Source: Massilia sp. YIM B02443 (GTDB lineage Bacteria > Pseudomonadota > Gammaproteobacteria > Burkholderiales > Burkholderiaceae_D). Taken from it: DNA of 64,000 nucleotides. Location of the stretch: assembly GCF_030411955.1 (NCBI RefSeq), contig NZ_JASNRA010000002.1, positions 124,001 through 188,000 on the forward strand, read 5' to 3'. The notes under the pieces are model-generated. The model was not told the DNA's origin and searched no databases. It saw only the letters and a list, made by a program, of their open reading frames with translations. Position 1 is the stretch's first letter, and each line of letters starts with the position of its first letter. Positions 30,564 to 39,226 of the stretch are shown piece by piece. The position numbers and the translations under genes were made by a program.

Positions 30564-30647
30564 TTACTGCGCGTACCCGCCGCTGTTCCACCGCCAGGGG
30601 CTGGAATGGCTAAAGTAAAAATAACGGGTAAAAAAAGCGTGGCGCAT
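30564..30647 (-). CDS. Aromatic amino acid leader peptide (27 aa) of the aroG operon
   Basis: The frame from ATG 30647 to TAA 30564 encodes 27 residues beginning MRHAFFTRYFYF, with Trp at 18 and 20 and Tyr at 25. It holds four Phe, three Tyr and two Trp, nine aromatic residues in 27, seven of them clustered as expected for a PheL-like attenuation peptide. It lies between a good promoter and the attenuator hairpin. The CTGGCGGT antiterminator arm overlaps codons 17-20. A ribosome stalled on Phe or Tyr codons 5-12 would leave this arm free and prevent termination; one stalled at the Trp codons would cover it. The peptide has no product role beyond sensing charged tRNA. No strong ribosome binding site is visible. 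Confidence 0.82.
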   Translation of the reverse strand: MRHAFFTRYFYFSHSSPWRWNSGGYAQ

Positions 30648-30673
30648 GGGCGTGGTCCGGTTAGGTCGAATTG

Positions 30674-30703
30674 ACTATAACAACAACCCATGAACCTTGG
30701 CAA
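30674..30703 (-). promoter_or_regulatory. Promoter of the aroG leader
   Basis: On the minus strand -35 TTGCCA (30698-30703) and -10 TATAGT (30674-30679) are separated by 18 bp, each one base off the sigma-70 consensus. The expected start site is near 30667, about 20 bases before the leader peptide. Confidence 0.78.
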
Positions 30704-30726
30704 GCGCTTTGTCGGCCAACAAAAGC

Positions 30727-30753
30727 TTGTACAGACAACAATCGGTTGTACAA
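30727..30753. promoter_or_regulatory. Paired TTGTACA palindromes between aroG and a receptor gene
   Basis: TTGTACA at 30727-30733 and the full palindrome TTGTACAA at 30746-30753 are 19 bp apart, about two helical turns. They lie just upstream of the aroG promoter and in the 422-bp divergent region shared with the TonB receptor gene, so they are a plausible operator for either. The regulator is unknown. Confidence 0.45.
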
Positions 30754-30889
30754 AAAGCACGCCCTACCCCCAGCTTGGCTGCGCCCTTGTGATACATCAG
30801 TCCCGTCCTGCGCTCGGATGCAACAGTCGATCCAGCCCCCGGCCGCGCCGCGCTATCCGGGAACCACCCATCCACCTGGAGTCAGGACC

Positions 30890-33778
30890 ATGACTGAAAC
30901 CCTGCTTTCCCGTACCGTGCGCCGCCTGTTCGCCGGCGGCGGCGCCGTCGGCCTTGCACTGGTCGGCCCCGTGCTGGTCGGCCCCGTACTTCTCGCCACC
31001 CCGGCGCCGTCGCAGGCGCAGGAGGCCGCCCAGGGCCCGGTCGCACGGGTCCAGATCACCGGCTCGAACATCCGCCGCGCCCAGGCCGAAACCGCCTCGA
31101 GCGTGCTGACCGTGAACCGCGCCGACATCGAGCGCTCGGGCAAGACCAGCGTCGCCGAGCTGCTGCAGACGCTGGCGGTCGACAACCAGGGCTCGGTGCC
31201 GATGACCTTCGGCAGCGGCTTCGCGGCCGGCGCCTCGGGCATCTCGCTGCGCGGCCTTGGCACGGCCTCGACCCTGGTGCTGCTCAACGGCCGCCGCATG
31301 GCGCCCTACGGCCTGGCCGACGACGGCCAGAAGGTGTTCGCCGACCTCAACGTGATCCCGACCGACGCCGTCGAACGGGTCGAGATCCTCAAGGACGGCG
31401 CCTCGGCCATCTATGGTTCCGACGCCATCGCCGGCGTGGTCAACATCATCCTGCGGCGCGACTTCCAGGGCAGCAGCGCGCGCGTGCTGGGCGGCACCGG
31501 CGAATCGGGCGACGGCCAGCAGCACAACGTCGCGCTGGCCTGGGGCTTCGGCGACCTCGACACCGACCGCTACAACCTGCTGTTCAACGTCGAGTACAAG
31601 CACACGCAAGAACTGCGCTACCGCGACCGCGCCGACCGCGACTACATCGGCCGGGTCGACCTGCGGCCATGGGGCTATTCGGCCCAGGAATTCCTGGGCG
31701 GCACCGGCGCCATCACCGGCAACAACGCGGCCGGCAACGCCATCAACGGCAACGTGCGCAACCCGGTCACGCTCGACTACTACAACCGCGGCAACCTGGC
31801 CGGCACCGGCTTCACCCGCACCTTCCCCGGCGCCGCCTGCAGCAACTTCACCAATCAGCCGCAGGGCGACCCCGGCGGCGGCTGCCTGGTCGACTCGTCC
31901 CTGCTGTACAACGAGATCCAGCCCGACAGCGAATACGTGTCGCTGTACAGCCGCGGCACGCTCAAGCTGCAGGGCGAGACCGAGGCCTATGCCGAGGTCA
32001 ACGTGTACAACAGCCTGGCCCAGTCGCAAACCACGCCGAACCCGATCGCCGGCAGCGTCGGCTATCCGGGCGGGCCGGTCAGCAATGCCGGCGTCCAGCT
32101 CGGCGCCAGCCACCCGGACAACCCGTATTTCGGCACGGCTGCGCGGCTGCGCTACCTGCCGTTCGACGTCGGCCCGCGCACGTCCGACATCTCCTCGACC
32201 TTCGTGCGCGCCCTGATCGGCGCACGCGGCACCGAGGGTCCGTGGGAATGGGACAGCTCGCTGCTCTACTCGCGCAGCAAGGTCAGCAACGATCGCGACG
32301 GCTACCTGCAGCGCGACGCCACCTTCGCCCTGCTCGATCCGTCGCCCGCCAACGTGGCGGCGGCCCAGGCCAACCCCGGCTATCGCGCGCTGCCGCCCGG
32401 CACCTTCTGGCGCATCGCCGAGAACGCCGGCCTGAACGCGCCGGGCGTGTACGCGGCCCTGTCGCCGACCATCTCGAACGACGCCGAAACCGAGATCGCG
32501 CAAGTCGACTTCAAGGCCACGCGCGAGTTCGGCAAGCTGGCCGGCGGCGCGCTGGGGGTGGCGCTGGGCGCCGAATTCCGCCACGAATCGGCGTGGCTGG
32601 AGCCCACCGCCGGCACCGAGCGCGGCAACATCATCGGCCTCGGCTATTCGGCCTACGACGGCCAGCGCAACGTGACCGGCATCTATGGCGAAGTGCTGGC
32701 GCCGGTGCTGCCGGGCCTCGAACTCACCGGCGCCATGCGCTACGACCACTTCACCGACGTCGGCGACGCCTGGACGCCGAAGGTCGGCGTCAAGTGGAAC
32801 CCGCGGCGCGAGCTGGCGCTACGCGCGACCTGGGCCAAGGGCTTCCGCGCCCCGAGCCCGGCCGAGAACGGCGTCGGCGGCCTGGCCGCGTTCGCCAGCG
32901 CCGCCGATCCGCTGCGCTGCGGACTCGGCGTGCAGCTGGCCTGCAGCGCCGGCTCGCTGGCGGTGATCACCTCGCCCAACCAGGACCTGAGCCCGGAACG
33001 CTCGAAGAGCTGGAACGTCGGCGCGATCTGGGACCCGCTGCCGCGCACCAGCATCTCGCTCGACTTCTGGCAGATCCGGCGCAAGAACGAGATCAACCAG
33101 CAGCAGATCGACGCCTCGATCGCCGCCGGCAACGTGGCGCGCGATCCGTCCACGGCCGACCCGAACATCCCGGGCGACCCGGGCGCGATCACGGCGGTGC
33201 TGGCGCGCTACGTCAACTCGGCCGAGACCGAAGTGCGCGGCATCGACCTCGACGCGCGCCAGGGCTTCGTGCTGCCTAGCGGCTGGGGCAACCTTACTTT
33301 TGATGCCAAGTACACCTACCTCGACAAGTGGGAGCGCACCGAGCAGGACGGCACCCGGCGCGACTATGCCGGCACCCACGGCAACTGCGACGTCAGCAAT
33401 TGCATGGGCACGCCCGACCACAAGGTCAACCTGCGCGCCACCTGGGACCGCGACAACTGGCGCCTGTCGGCCAACCTCAACTACCGCGGGCCGATCGACA
33501 ACACCTTCTTCAAGGACGATCCGGAAGGCTGCGCCAGCCACTTCGCCAACGGCCAGGACGCGCTGACCGATTGCGAACTGGCCTCGTTCACGACGGTCGA
33601 CCTGGTGTTCCGCTGGAAGCCGCAGCCACGCTGGGAAGTGTACGGCTCGATCCAGAACGTGTTCGACAAGCAGGCGCCGCTCGATCCGCTGACCTATGGC
33701 GCGGTGTCGTACAACCCGCTGGACTACTACGGTGCGATCGGCCGTTTCTTCACGCTGGGGGCGCGTTACTCGTTCTGA
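30890..33778 (+). CDS. TonB-dependent outer-membrane receptor 1
   Basis: 962 residues from the ATG at 30890, which follows GGAGTCAGGA and gives a signal peptide (hydrophobic at about 15-40, cleavage near PSQAQ). The plug domain starts at VQITGSNIRRAQ and contains LRGLGTASTLVLLNGRRMAP and KDGASAIYGSDAIAGVVNII; the rest is a 22-stranded barrel ending in GRFFTLGARYSF with the terminal Phe needed for outer-membrane insertion. Such receptors import siderophores, vitamins or oligosaccharides using TonB energy; the ligand cannot be told. It is divergent from aroG. Confidence 0.9.
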   Translation: MTETLLSRTVRRLFAGGGAVGLALVGPVLVGPVLLATPAPSQAQEAAQGPVARVQITGSNIRRAQAETASSVLTVNRADIERSGKTSVAELLQTLAVDNQGSVPMTFGSGFAAGASGISLRGLGTASTLVLLNGRRMAPYGLADDGQKVFADLNVIPTDAVERVEILKDGASAIYGSDAIAGVVNIILRRDFQGSSARVLGGTGESGDGQQHNVALAWGFGDLDTDRYNLLFNVEYKHTQELRYRDRADRDYIGRVDLRPWGYSAQEFLGGTGAITGNNAAGNAINGNVRNPVTLDYYNRGNLAGTGFTRTFPGAACSNFTNQPQGDPGGGCLVDSSLLYNEIQPDSEYVSLYSRGTLKLQGETEAYAEVNVYNSLAQSQTTPNPIAGSVGYPGGPVSNAGVQLGASHPDNPYFGTAARLRYLPFDVGPRTSDISSTFVRALIGARGTEGPWEWDSSLLYSRSKVSNDRDGYLQRDATFALLDPSPANVAAAQANPGYRALPPGTFWRIAENAGLNAPGVYAALSPTISNDAETEIAQVDFKATREFGKLAGGALGVALGAEFRHESAWLEPTAGTERGNIIGLGYSAYDGQRNVTGIYGEVLAPVLPGLELTGAMRYDHFTDVGDAWTPKVGVKWNPRRELALRATWAKGFRAPSPAENGVGGLAAFASAADPLRCGLGVQLACSAGSLAVITSPNQDLSPERSKSWNVGAIWDPLPRTSISLDFWQIRRKNEINQQQIDASIAAGNVARDPSTADPNIPGDPGAITAVLARYVNSAETEVRGIDLDARQGFVLPSGWGNLTFDAKYTYLDKWERTEQDGTRRDYAGTHGNCDVSNCMGTPDHKVNLRATWDRDNWRLSANLNYRGPIDNTFFKDDPEGCASHFANGQDALTDCELASFTTVDLVFRWKPQPRWEVYGSIQNVFDKQAPLDPLTYGAVSYNPLDYYGAIGRFFTLGARYSF

Positions 33779-33800
33779 ATGCGGATGTCAGCTGATAGAT

Positions 33801-33839
33801 GATCGCAGGGTGGACGGCTCTGCCGTCCACCCTGCGATC
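33801..33839. repeat. Perfect 18-bp palindrome (REP-like / bidirectional terminator)
   Basis: GATCGCAGGGTGGACGGC (33801-33818) and its exact complement (33822-33839) are separated by a 3-base loop, between two convergent receptor genes. No U-tract follows. The GGGTGGACGGC core resembles the GGGTTGGCGGC core of the palindrome at 11302-11401. Confidence 0.75.
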
Positions 33840-33879
33840 GTGGCGGTGGGATAGCTGCCCGATGAGGCTTCAGTGGCCC

Positions 33880-36627
33880 TCAGCCACCGAAGTGGTAGTT
33901 CAGCTCCACATACCCGGTCCGTCCCGCCGGGCTGTAGCTGCCGACCGCATAGTTGGGCCAGCCGCCCGTGGTGTCGTGCTTGATGCGGTCGAACACGTTG
34001 TTGACGATGGCCGACAAGGTCAGGCGGTCGCTGAAGCGGTACACGACGCTGGTGTTGACCAGGGTGGTCGGCGTCAGGTAGTCGGTCTGGGCCTGGTTCG
34101 GGATCTTGCCGTAACGGGTCGCGAACAGGGTGGCCGACCAGGCGTCGCGGTTCCAGTTCAGGCTGGCGGCCAGCTTGTCCGGCCAGTCCGAGCTGGTGAG
34201 CGAATTGAGTTCGTCGCGCAAGGTATCGGCGGCGAACTGCCTGGTACGGCGGGTCAACGTCTTCGAGTAATTGCCGCGCAAGGTAAAGGTGCCGAAGCCG
34301 GCTGTGCGCAAGGCATAACGCGCGCTGACGTCGATGCCGCTGCTTTCTTCCTGCGCCGCGTTGATCGGGTTGACGCGGATTTCGCGGATTTCGCCCGGAC
34401 GCACCGGCGAATTGGCGGCGTAGCGGGTGATGCGCGAGATCGTGTCGACGCAGGTCGGCGAGCCGGCGTCGAGCGTCCCCAGGCGGCAGGCGGCTTCGTC
34501 GCGCAACAGCTGGTCGGCCGACAGATTGGTCACCAGGTCGTCGATGCGGATGTTCCAGTAGTCGACCGAGGCGTCGAAGCTGCTGGTTGGCGACCAGACG
34601 ATGCCCGCGCCGTAGGATTTGCCCTGTTCCGGCTTGAGATCGGTGCTGCCGTATTGCACATAGTCGGCGCCCGGCGACACGTTGGCGAACTCGCAGCTGG
34701 CCAGCGGCTGGCCGCTCTGGCCGCAACGGTAGTAGTCGGTGGTGGACGAGTAATAGCCGGTGCCGCGCGCCTTGTAGATGTAGTTCATGTCCGGAGCGCG
34801 GAAGCTGGTGGCGTAGTTGGCGCGCACCAGCACCTCGCGCGTCGGACGCAGTTCCAGGCCGCCGTTGTAGGTGAACTTGCCGCTATCGCGCTCGGCGAAC
34901 TCGTAGCGGTCGTAGCGGCCGGCCACGGTGGCGGTCAGGATGCGGTGCAGCGGGATATTCGCTTCGGCGCCGATGGCGTAGCGGTTGCGGGTGCCGGCGG
35001 TGACGGTGCTGTTCGGCGCCAGGTTGAAATAGCCTTGGTTGATGCGCTCGTCCGGCGCGTTGGTGAAGCCCTGGCGGCCGGCCTCGGCCACCACCGCCAG
35101 CTGCAGCGGACCGGCCGGCAGTTGCAGCAGTTCGCCGTTGGCGCTGGCCGACAGCGTGTGGGTCCACGACTCGTCGTCGCTCTCGGTATAGCCGGTGATG
35201 CCGCGGAACTCTTCCGGCGTCAGGCGCGTGGCCAGACGCGCCGGATCGGGCGCGTGGATGGCGACGCCGCTGGCGTCCACGCCCAGCTGCGGGCCGAGGA
35301 AGAAGCTGTCGATATTGGCCAGTGCGCGCGGCGTGCGGCCTTTGCTTTCATACCACGAGGCGCTATAGCCGGCTTCCCATTTCCAGCTGGTGCCGGGCAC
35401 GATGCCGCGCGCGCCGAGCGAGGCGGCAACGGCGCCGTCTTCCCAGAAACGGTTGTAGTTGGCCAGGCCGCCCATTTCTTCCGGCGAGATATAGCGGGTC
35501 CAGGCTTCGTAGTGGCCGGTGTTCTGGTTCAGGAAGTAGCTGTTGCCGGTCGACTTCGAGGTCCATGATGGGCCGCGCGTATTGTTGACGGTGTCGTTGC
35601 GGCCCAGCAGGACGTCGGCGAACAGCGTGGTGTTCTGGTCCAGCTCGAAGTTGGCGCTGCCGAAGGCGTTCTTGCTGCGGTTCTGGGTCTGCACCGACCA
35701 GTAAGTGGGGCTGACCTTGTTGCTCGCGCAGTAGTTGCCGGTGCGCGAAGCGTAGTTGACCACGCTGCCGCCGAACAGGTCGCCCAGCGCCGCGCAATCC
35801 GGCGTGATGTAGCGGCCGACCGTGGCGTCGCGCCGCGACAGCAGGTTGGTCGGGGTGCCGGAACGCTCGGCCATGAAGTCGCGCTGGTAGGCGCCGATCG
35901 GATTGCGCTCGGAGAATTCGAGCGCGAACACGGTGTTCAGGCGCCCCGATTGCTGGCCACCCGTCAATTGCACGCGGCGCTCGGCGCCACCACCACGGCT
36001 GGTACCGCCCAGCTTGACGTTGACGTCGACGCCTTCAGCTTTTTTCTTGAGGATGATGTTGACCACGCCGGCGATCGCGTCCGAGCCGTAGATGGCCGAG
36101 GCGCCGCCGGACAGGATCTCGATGCGCTCGACGATCGACGACGGGATATTCGCCAGGTTGGTAAAGTTGACCGTGCCTTCGTAGGCAATCGGGAAATCGG
36201 CCAGGCGGCGACCGTTGAGCAGGATCAGCGTGTGGTTCGGGCCCAGGCCGCGCAGGCTGATGGTGTTGGCCGACGGCGTGAAGGTGTTGCCGAAGTCGGC
36301 GCCCTGCACGAAACCGCTGTTCTGCACCTGGTTGCTGAGCGCGTCGAACACGTTCTTGTAGCCCTGGCGCGTGATGTCGTCGCCGCTGATCACGGTGACG
36401 GCGGACGGGCCTTCGAGGGTGGTGCGGGCGATGCGCGAGCCGGTGACGACGACGGCGGCCGGCGCGGCGCCGCGCGCCGTCGCGGCCGCTCCAGTTGAAG
36501 ACGACGCGCTCGCGCTATCGGTGGTGGCCGGCACATCGGTCGACGTCGGCGCGCTCTGGCCATGCGCCAGTGGCGCGGCGCCGAACATTGCGGCGGACAG
36601 GGCGGCGAAAAGTGTGGTGTGTTTCAT
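33880..36627 (-). CDS. TonB-dependent outer-membrane receptor 2
   Basis: 915 residues. Signal peptide MKHTTLFAALSAAMFGAAPLAHG, then a Ser/Thr/Ala-rich linker of about 35 residues, then the plug (VVVTGSRIARTTLEGPSAVT, LRGLGPNHTLILLNGRRLAD, SGGASAIYGSDAIAGVVNII) and barrel. The C-terminus is VELNYHFGG, so the terminal aromatic residue is set back by two glycines, slightly unusual for an outer-membrane barrel. Ligand unknown. Convergent with receptor 1. Confidence 0.9.
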   Translation of the reverse strand: MKHTTLFAALSAAMFGAAPLAHGQSAPTSTDVPATTDSASASSSTGAAATARGAAPAAVVVTGSRIARTTLEGPSAVTVISGDDITRQGYKNVFDALSNQVQNSGFVQGADFGNTFTPSANTISLRGLGPNHTLILLNGRRLADFPIAYEGTVNFTNLANIPSSIVERIEILSGGASAIYGSDAIAGVVNIILKKKAEGVDVNVKLGGTSRGGGAERRVQLTGGQQSGRLNTVFALEFSERNPIGAYQRDFMAERSGTPTNLLSRRDATVGRYITPDCAALGDLFGGSVVNYASRTGNYCASNKVSPTYWSVQTQNRSKNAFGSANFELDQNTTLFADVLLGRNDTVNNTRGPSWTSKSTGNSYFLNQNTGHYEAWTRYISPEEMGGLANYNRFWEDGAVAASLGARGIVPGTSWKWEAGYSASWYESKGRTPRALANIDSFFLGPQLGVDASGVAIHAPDPARLATRLTPEEFRGITGYTESDDESWTHTLSASANGELLQLPAGPLQLAVVAEAGRQGFTNAPDERINQGYFNLAPNSTVTAGTRNRYAIGAEANIPLHRILTATVAGRYDRYEFAERDSGKFTYNGGLELRPTREVLVRANYATSFRAPDMNYIYKARGTGYYSSTTDYYRCGQSGQPLASCEFANVSPGADYVQYGSTDLKPEQGKSYGAGIVWSPTSSFDASVDYWNIRIDDLVTNLSADQLLRDEAACRLGTLDAGSPTCVDTISRITRYAANSPVRPGEIREIRVNPINAAQEESSGIDVSARYALRTAGFGTFTLRGNYSKTLTRRTRQFAADTLRDELNSLTSSDWPDKLAASLNWNRDAWSATLFATRYGKIPNQAQTDYLTPTTLVNTSVVYRFSDRLTLSAIVNNVFDRIKHDTTGGWPNYAVGSYSPAGRTGYVELNYHFGG

Positions 36628-36771
36628 GGTTGGCTTGTTGTTCTTGGGGGGACGCGAACTCTAACAAGCCGGTGCTGCGGGACGAACGAATTATTCTGAG
36701 CAACTTTATAAGATTTACGCACGAGAATGGTGCGCGCGCTATTTTTCGCTGCAGGAGCCCCAACAACGACA

Positions 36772-36794
36772 ACGCCCGGCATGCAGCCGGGCGT
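36772..36794 (-). terminator. Probable terminator downstream of tldD
   Basis: ACGCCCGGC-ATGCA-GCCGGGCGT forms a strong 9-bp hairpin 24 bp after the tldD stop. The following minus-strand sequence is only moderately T-rich (TGTCGTTGTTGG), so efficiency is uncertain. The rest of 36628-36818 holds the AT-rich upstream region of receptor 2. Confidence 0.5.
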
Positions 36795-36818
36795 CCTGTA
36801 CGCGAACGCGCAAGGAAA

Positions 36819-38279
36819 TCAGGCGGTGCCGCCCACCGTCACGCCGTCGATGCGCAGGGTCGGCTGGCCCACGCCTACCGGCACGCTCTGGCCTTCCTTG
36901 CCGCACACGCCCACGCCCGAATCCAGGCGCATGTCGTTGCCGATCATCGAGATCCGGTTCATCACGTCCGGACCGTTGCCGATCAGGGTCGCGCCCTTGA
37001 CCGGATAGGTGATCTTGCCGTCCTCGATCATGTAGGCTTCGCTGGCCGAGAACACGAACTTGCCGTTGGTGATGTCGACCTGGCCGCCGCCGAAGTTCAC
37101 CGCGTACAGGCCGTTCTTGACCGAGGCCAGGATCTCCTGCGGGTCCTTGTCGCCGGCGCGCATATAGGTGTTGGTCATGCGCGGCATCGGCAGGTGGGCG
37201 AACGATTCGCGCCGGGCGTTGCCGGTGATCGGCATCTTCATCAGGCGCGCATTCATCGTGTCCTGGATGTAGCCCTTCAGGATGCCGTCCTCGATCAGCG
37301 TGGTGCACTGGGTCGGGTTGCCTTCGTCGTCCATGTTGAGCGAGCCGCGGCGGTCCTGCAGGGTGCCGTCGTCGACCACGGTCACGCCCTTGGCCGCCAC
37401 CCGCTGGCCGATCATGCCGGCATACGAGGACGAGCCCTTGCGGTTGAAGTCGCCTTCCAGGCCGTGGCCAACCGCCTCGTGCAGCAGCACGCCGGGCCAG
37501 CCCGGTCCCAGCACGATGGTCATCGGCCCTGCCGGGGCCGGACGCGCTTCCAGGTTGACGCAGGCCGCTTTCACCGCGTCGGCCGCATACTGGTCCAGCA
37601 CTTCATCGGTGAAATAGGCGTAGTCGTAGCGTCCGCCGCCGCCCGAGGAGCCGACTTCGCGTCGGCCGTTCTGCTCGGCGATCACGGTCACCGACACGCG
37701 CACCAGCGGCCGGATGTCGGCCGCCAGCACGCCGTCGCTGCGCACTACCAGCACCACGTCGTATTCGCCGGCCAGGCCGGCCATCACCTGCACCACGCGC
37801 GGATCCTTGGCGCGCGCCATCTTCTCGACGCGCTCCAGCAACTTGACCTTGGCGGTGGCGTCGAGCGAGGCCAGCGGGTCGTGCGGCAGGTACAGCGAGC
37901 GTCCGCCGGTGTGCTTGGTGGCGGCCGCGATCTTGATGCGGCCGGCGCCGGCGCGGGCGATGGTGCGGGTGGCCGATGCCGCGTCCAGCAGGGCGCTTTC
38001 GGAAATCTCGTCGGAATACGAAAAGGCGGTCTTGTCGCCCGAGATGGCGCGCACGCCGACGCCCTGGTCGATCGAGAAGCTGCCGGTCTTGACGATGCCC
38101 TCTTCCAGGCTCCAGCCTTCGCTCTTGGTGAACTGGAAGTACAGGTCGGCGTAGTCGACCTTGTGCGTGAACATCGTCCCCAGTGCGCGCAGCAGCTTGC
38201 CCTCGTCGAGGCCAAACGGCGTCAACAGCACGTCGCGGGCGACGGCGATGGAGGAAAGATTCGGTTCGAATGGAGTCAT
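36819..38279 (-). CDS. tldD: TldD metalloprotease
   Basis: 486 residues from the ATG at 38279. The zinc motif HEAVGHGLEGD gives HExxxH at 267-272, and the third-ligand Cys region is SGVGVCGKEGQSVPVGVGQP near the C-terminus. TldD works with TldE (PmbA) as a heterodimeric protease that cleaves unfolded or leader peptides; pmbA is not in the window. It is the last gene of the yhdP-nit-tldD series. Confidence 0.95.
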   Translation of the reverse strand: MTPFEPNLSSIAVARDVLLTPFGLDEGKLLRALGTMFTHKVDYADLYFQFTKSEGWSLEEGIVKTGSFSIDQGVGVRAISGDKTAFSYSDEISESALLDAASATRTIARAGAGRIKIAAATKHTGGRSLYLPHDPLASLDATAKVKLLERVEKMARAKDPRVVQVMAGLAGEYDVVLVVRSDGVLAADIRPLVRVSVTVIAEQNGRREVGSSGGGGRYDYAYFTDEVLDQYAADAVKAACVNLEARPAPAGPMTIVLGPGWPGVLLHEAVGHGLEGDFNRKGSSSYAGMIGQRVAAKGVTVVDDGTLQDRRGSLNMDDEGNPTQCTTLIEDGILKGYIQDTMNARLMKMPITGNARRESFAHLPMPRMTNTYMRAGDKDPQEILASVKNGLYAVNFGGGQVDITNGKFVFSASEAYMIEDGKITYPVKGATLIGNGPDVMNRISMIGNDMRLDSGVGVCGKEGQSVPVGVGQPTLRIDGVTVGGTA

Positions 38280-38350
38280 GGTCGGTAAGCGGTCGTCAAT
38301 AAGCGTTCGATTGGAAAGGTCATTGTGCCATATCCGCGCCATTCATACCG

Positions 38351-38371
38351 GCCATGCCCCATAGTAGGGCA
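38351..38371. other. Hairpin in the nit-tldD spacer
   Basis: In the 136-bp gap between the nitrilase-family gene and tldD, CATGCCC and GGGCATG form perfect 7-bp arms about a 7-base loop (38351-38371). No U-tract follows. Function unknown; it may affect RNA processing or tldD expression. Confidence 0.35.
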
Positions 38372-38415
38372 TGGAACAGGGCGGGCAACAGGCCAGGCAA
38401 GCCGCCCTGCAATAT

Positions 38416-39225
38416 TTACATCTTGCGATGACGCAATGCCGGCAGGCTCTCGCGCACGCCGGCCAGGAAGTCCTCGTCGAGCGTGCCGCTGATCACGCCT
38501 TCGCCTTCCGGCAGCACCGCCTTGACCTCGCCCCACGGGTCGACCAGCATGCTGTGGCCGAAGGTGCGCCGTCCGTTGGCGTGCTTGCCGCCCTGGGCCG
38601 AGGCCAGCACGTAGCACTGGTTCTCGATGGCGCGCGCCCTCAACAGCACTTCCCAGTGCGCCAGGCCCGTGGTGTGGGTGAACGCGGCCGGCACCACGAT
38701 CAGCGCGCACTCGCCCATCGCCCGGTACAGTTCCGGAAAACGCAGGTCGTAGCACACCGACAGGCCGACGCGGCCGAACGGCGCCTCGAACGTGCCGACG
38801 TTCTCGCCCGGCACGATGGTGCGCGCCTCGTCATACGATTCGCTGCCCTTGTTGAAACCGAACAGGTGGATCTTGTCGTAGCGGCTCACGCTGCGCCCTT
38901 GCGGGTCGTAGACCAGCGTGGTGTTGAGCACCTTGCCGTCCTGCGGCGACACCATCGGCAGCGTGCCGCCGACCAGCCACACGCCGTGTTCGCGCGCCAG
39001 CGCCATCATGCAATCCTGGATCGGACCGCTGCCGGGATGCTCGGCATGCGCCACCTTGTCGCTGTCGCTCATGCCCATGATCGGCCAGTATTCGGGCAAG
39101 GCAATGAAGCCGGCGCCTTCGGCGGCGGCCTGCGCGACCAGGCGGCGCACGGCGGCCAGGTTGTCGGCAACGTGCGGGGTCGACACCATCTGTACGGCGG
39201 CAACCGTCGTGTTCTCGATGCTCAT
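38416..39225 (-). CDS. Nitrilase-family amidase (deaminated glutathione amidase-like)
   Basis: 269 residues. The carbon-nitrogen hydrolase triad is visible as Glu45 (LPEYW), Lys118 (YDKIHLF) and Cys158 (SVCYDLRFPELYR). The sequence fits the Nit1/NIT2-like branch, which hydrolyses deaminated glutathione or omega-amides; substrate assignment is by family only. The ATG at 39225 lies 1 bp after the yhdP stop, so it is almost certainly co-transcribed. The yhdP-nit-tldD order is common in betaproteobacteria. Confidence 0.9.
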   Translation of the reverse strand: MSIENTTVAAVQMVSTPHVADNLAAVRRLVAQAAAEGAGFIALPEYWPIMGMSDSDKVAHAEHPGSGPIQDCMMALAREHGVWLVGGTLPMVSPQDGKVLNTTLVYDPQGRSVSRYDKIHLFGFNKGSESYDEARTIVPGENVGTFEAPFGRVGLSVCYDLRFPELYRAMGECALIVVPAAFTHTTGLAHWEVLLRARAIENQCYVLASAQGGKHANGRRTFGHSMLVDPWGEVKAVLPEGEGVISGTLDEDFLAGVRESLPALRHRKM

Positions 39226-39226
39226 C

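Noticed and set aside
28257..30674. Long open frame of about 800 codons on the plus strand opposite yejB, yejE and aroG
   Set aside because: It is the mirror of well-identified genes; its composition is skewed to Arg/His/Gln/Val-rich low complexity and it has no family motifs. Long antisense frames are expected in GC-rich DNA.
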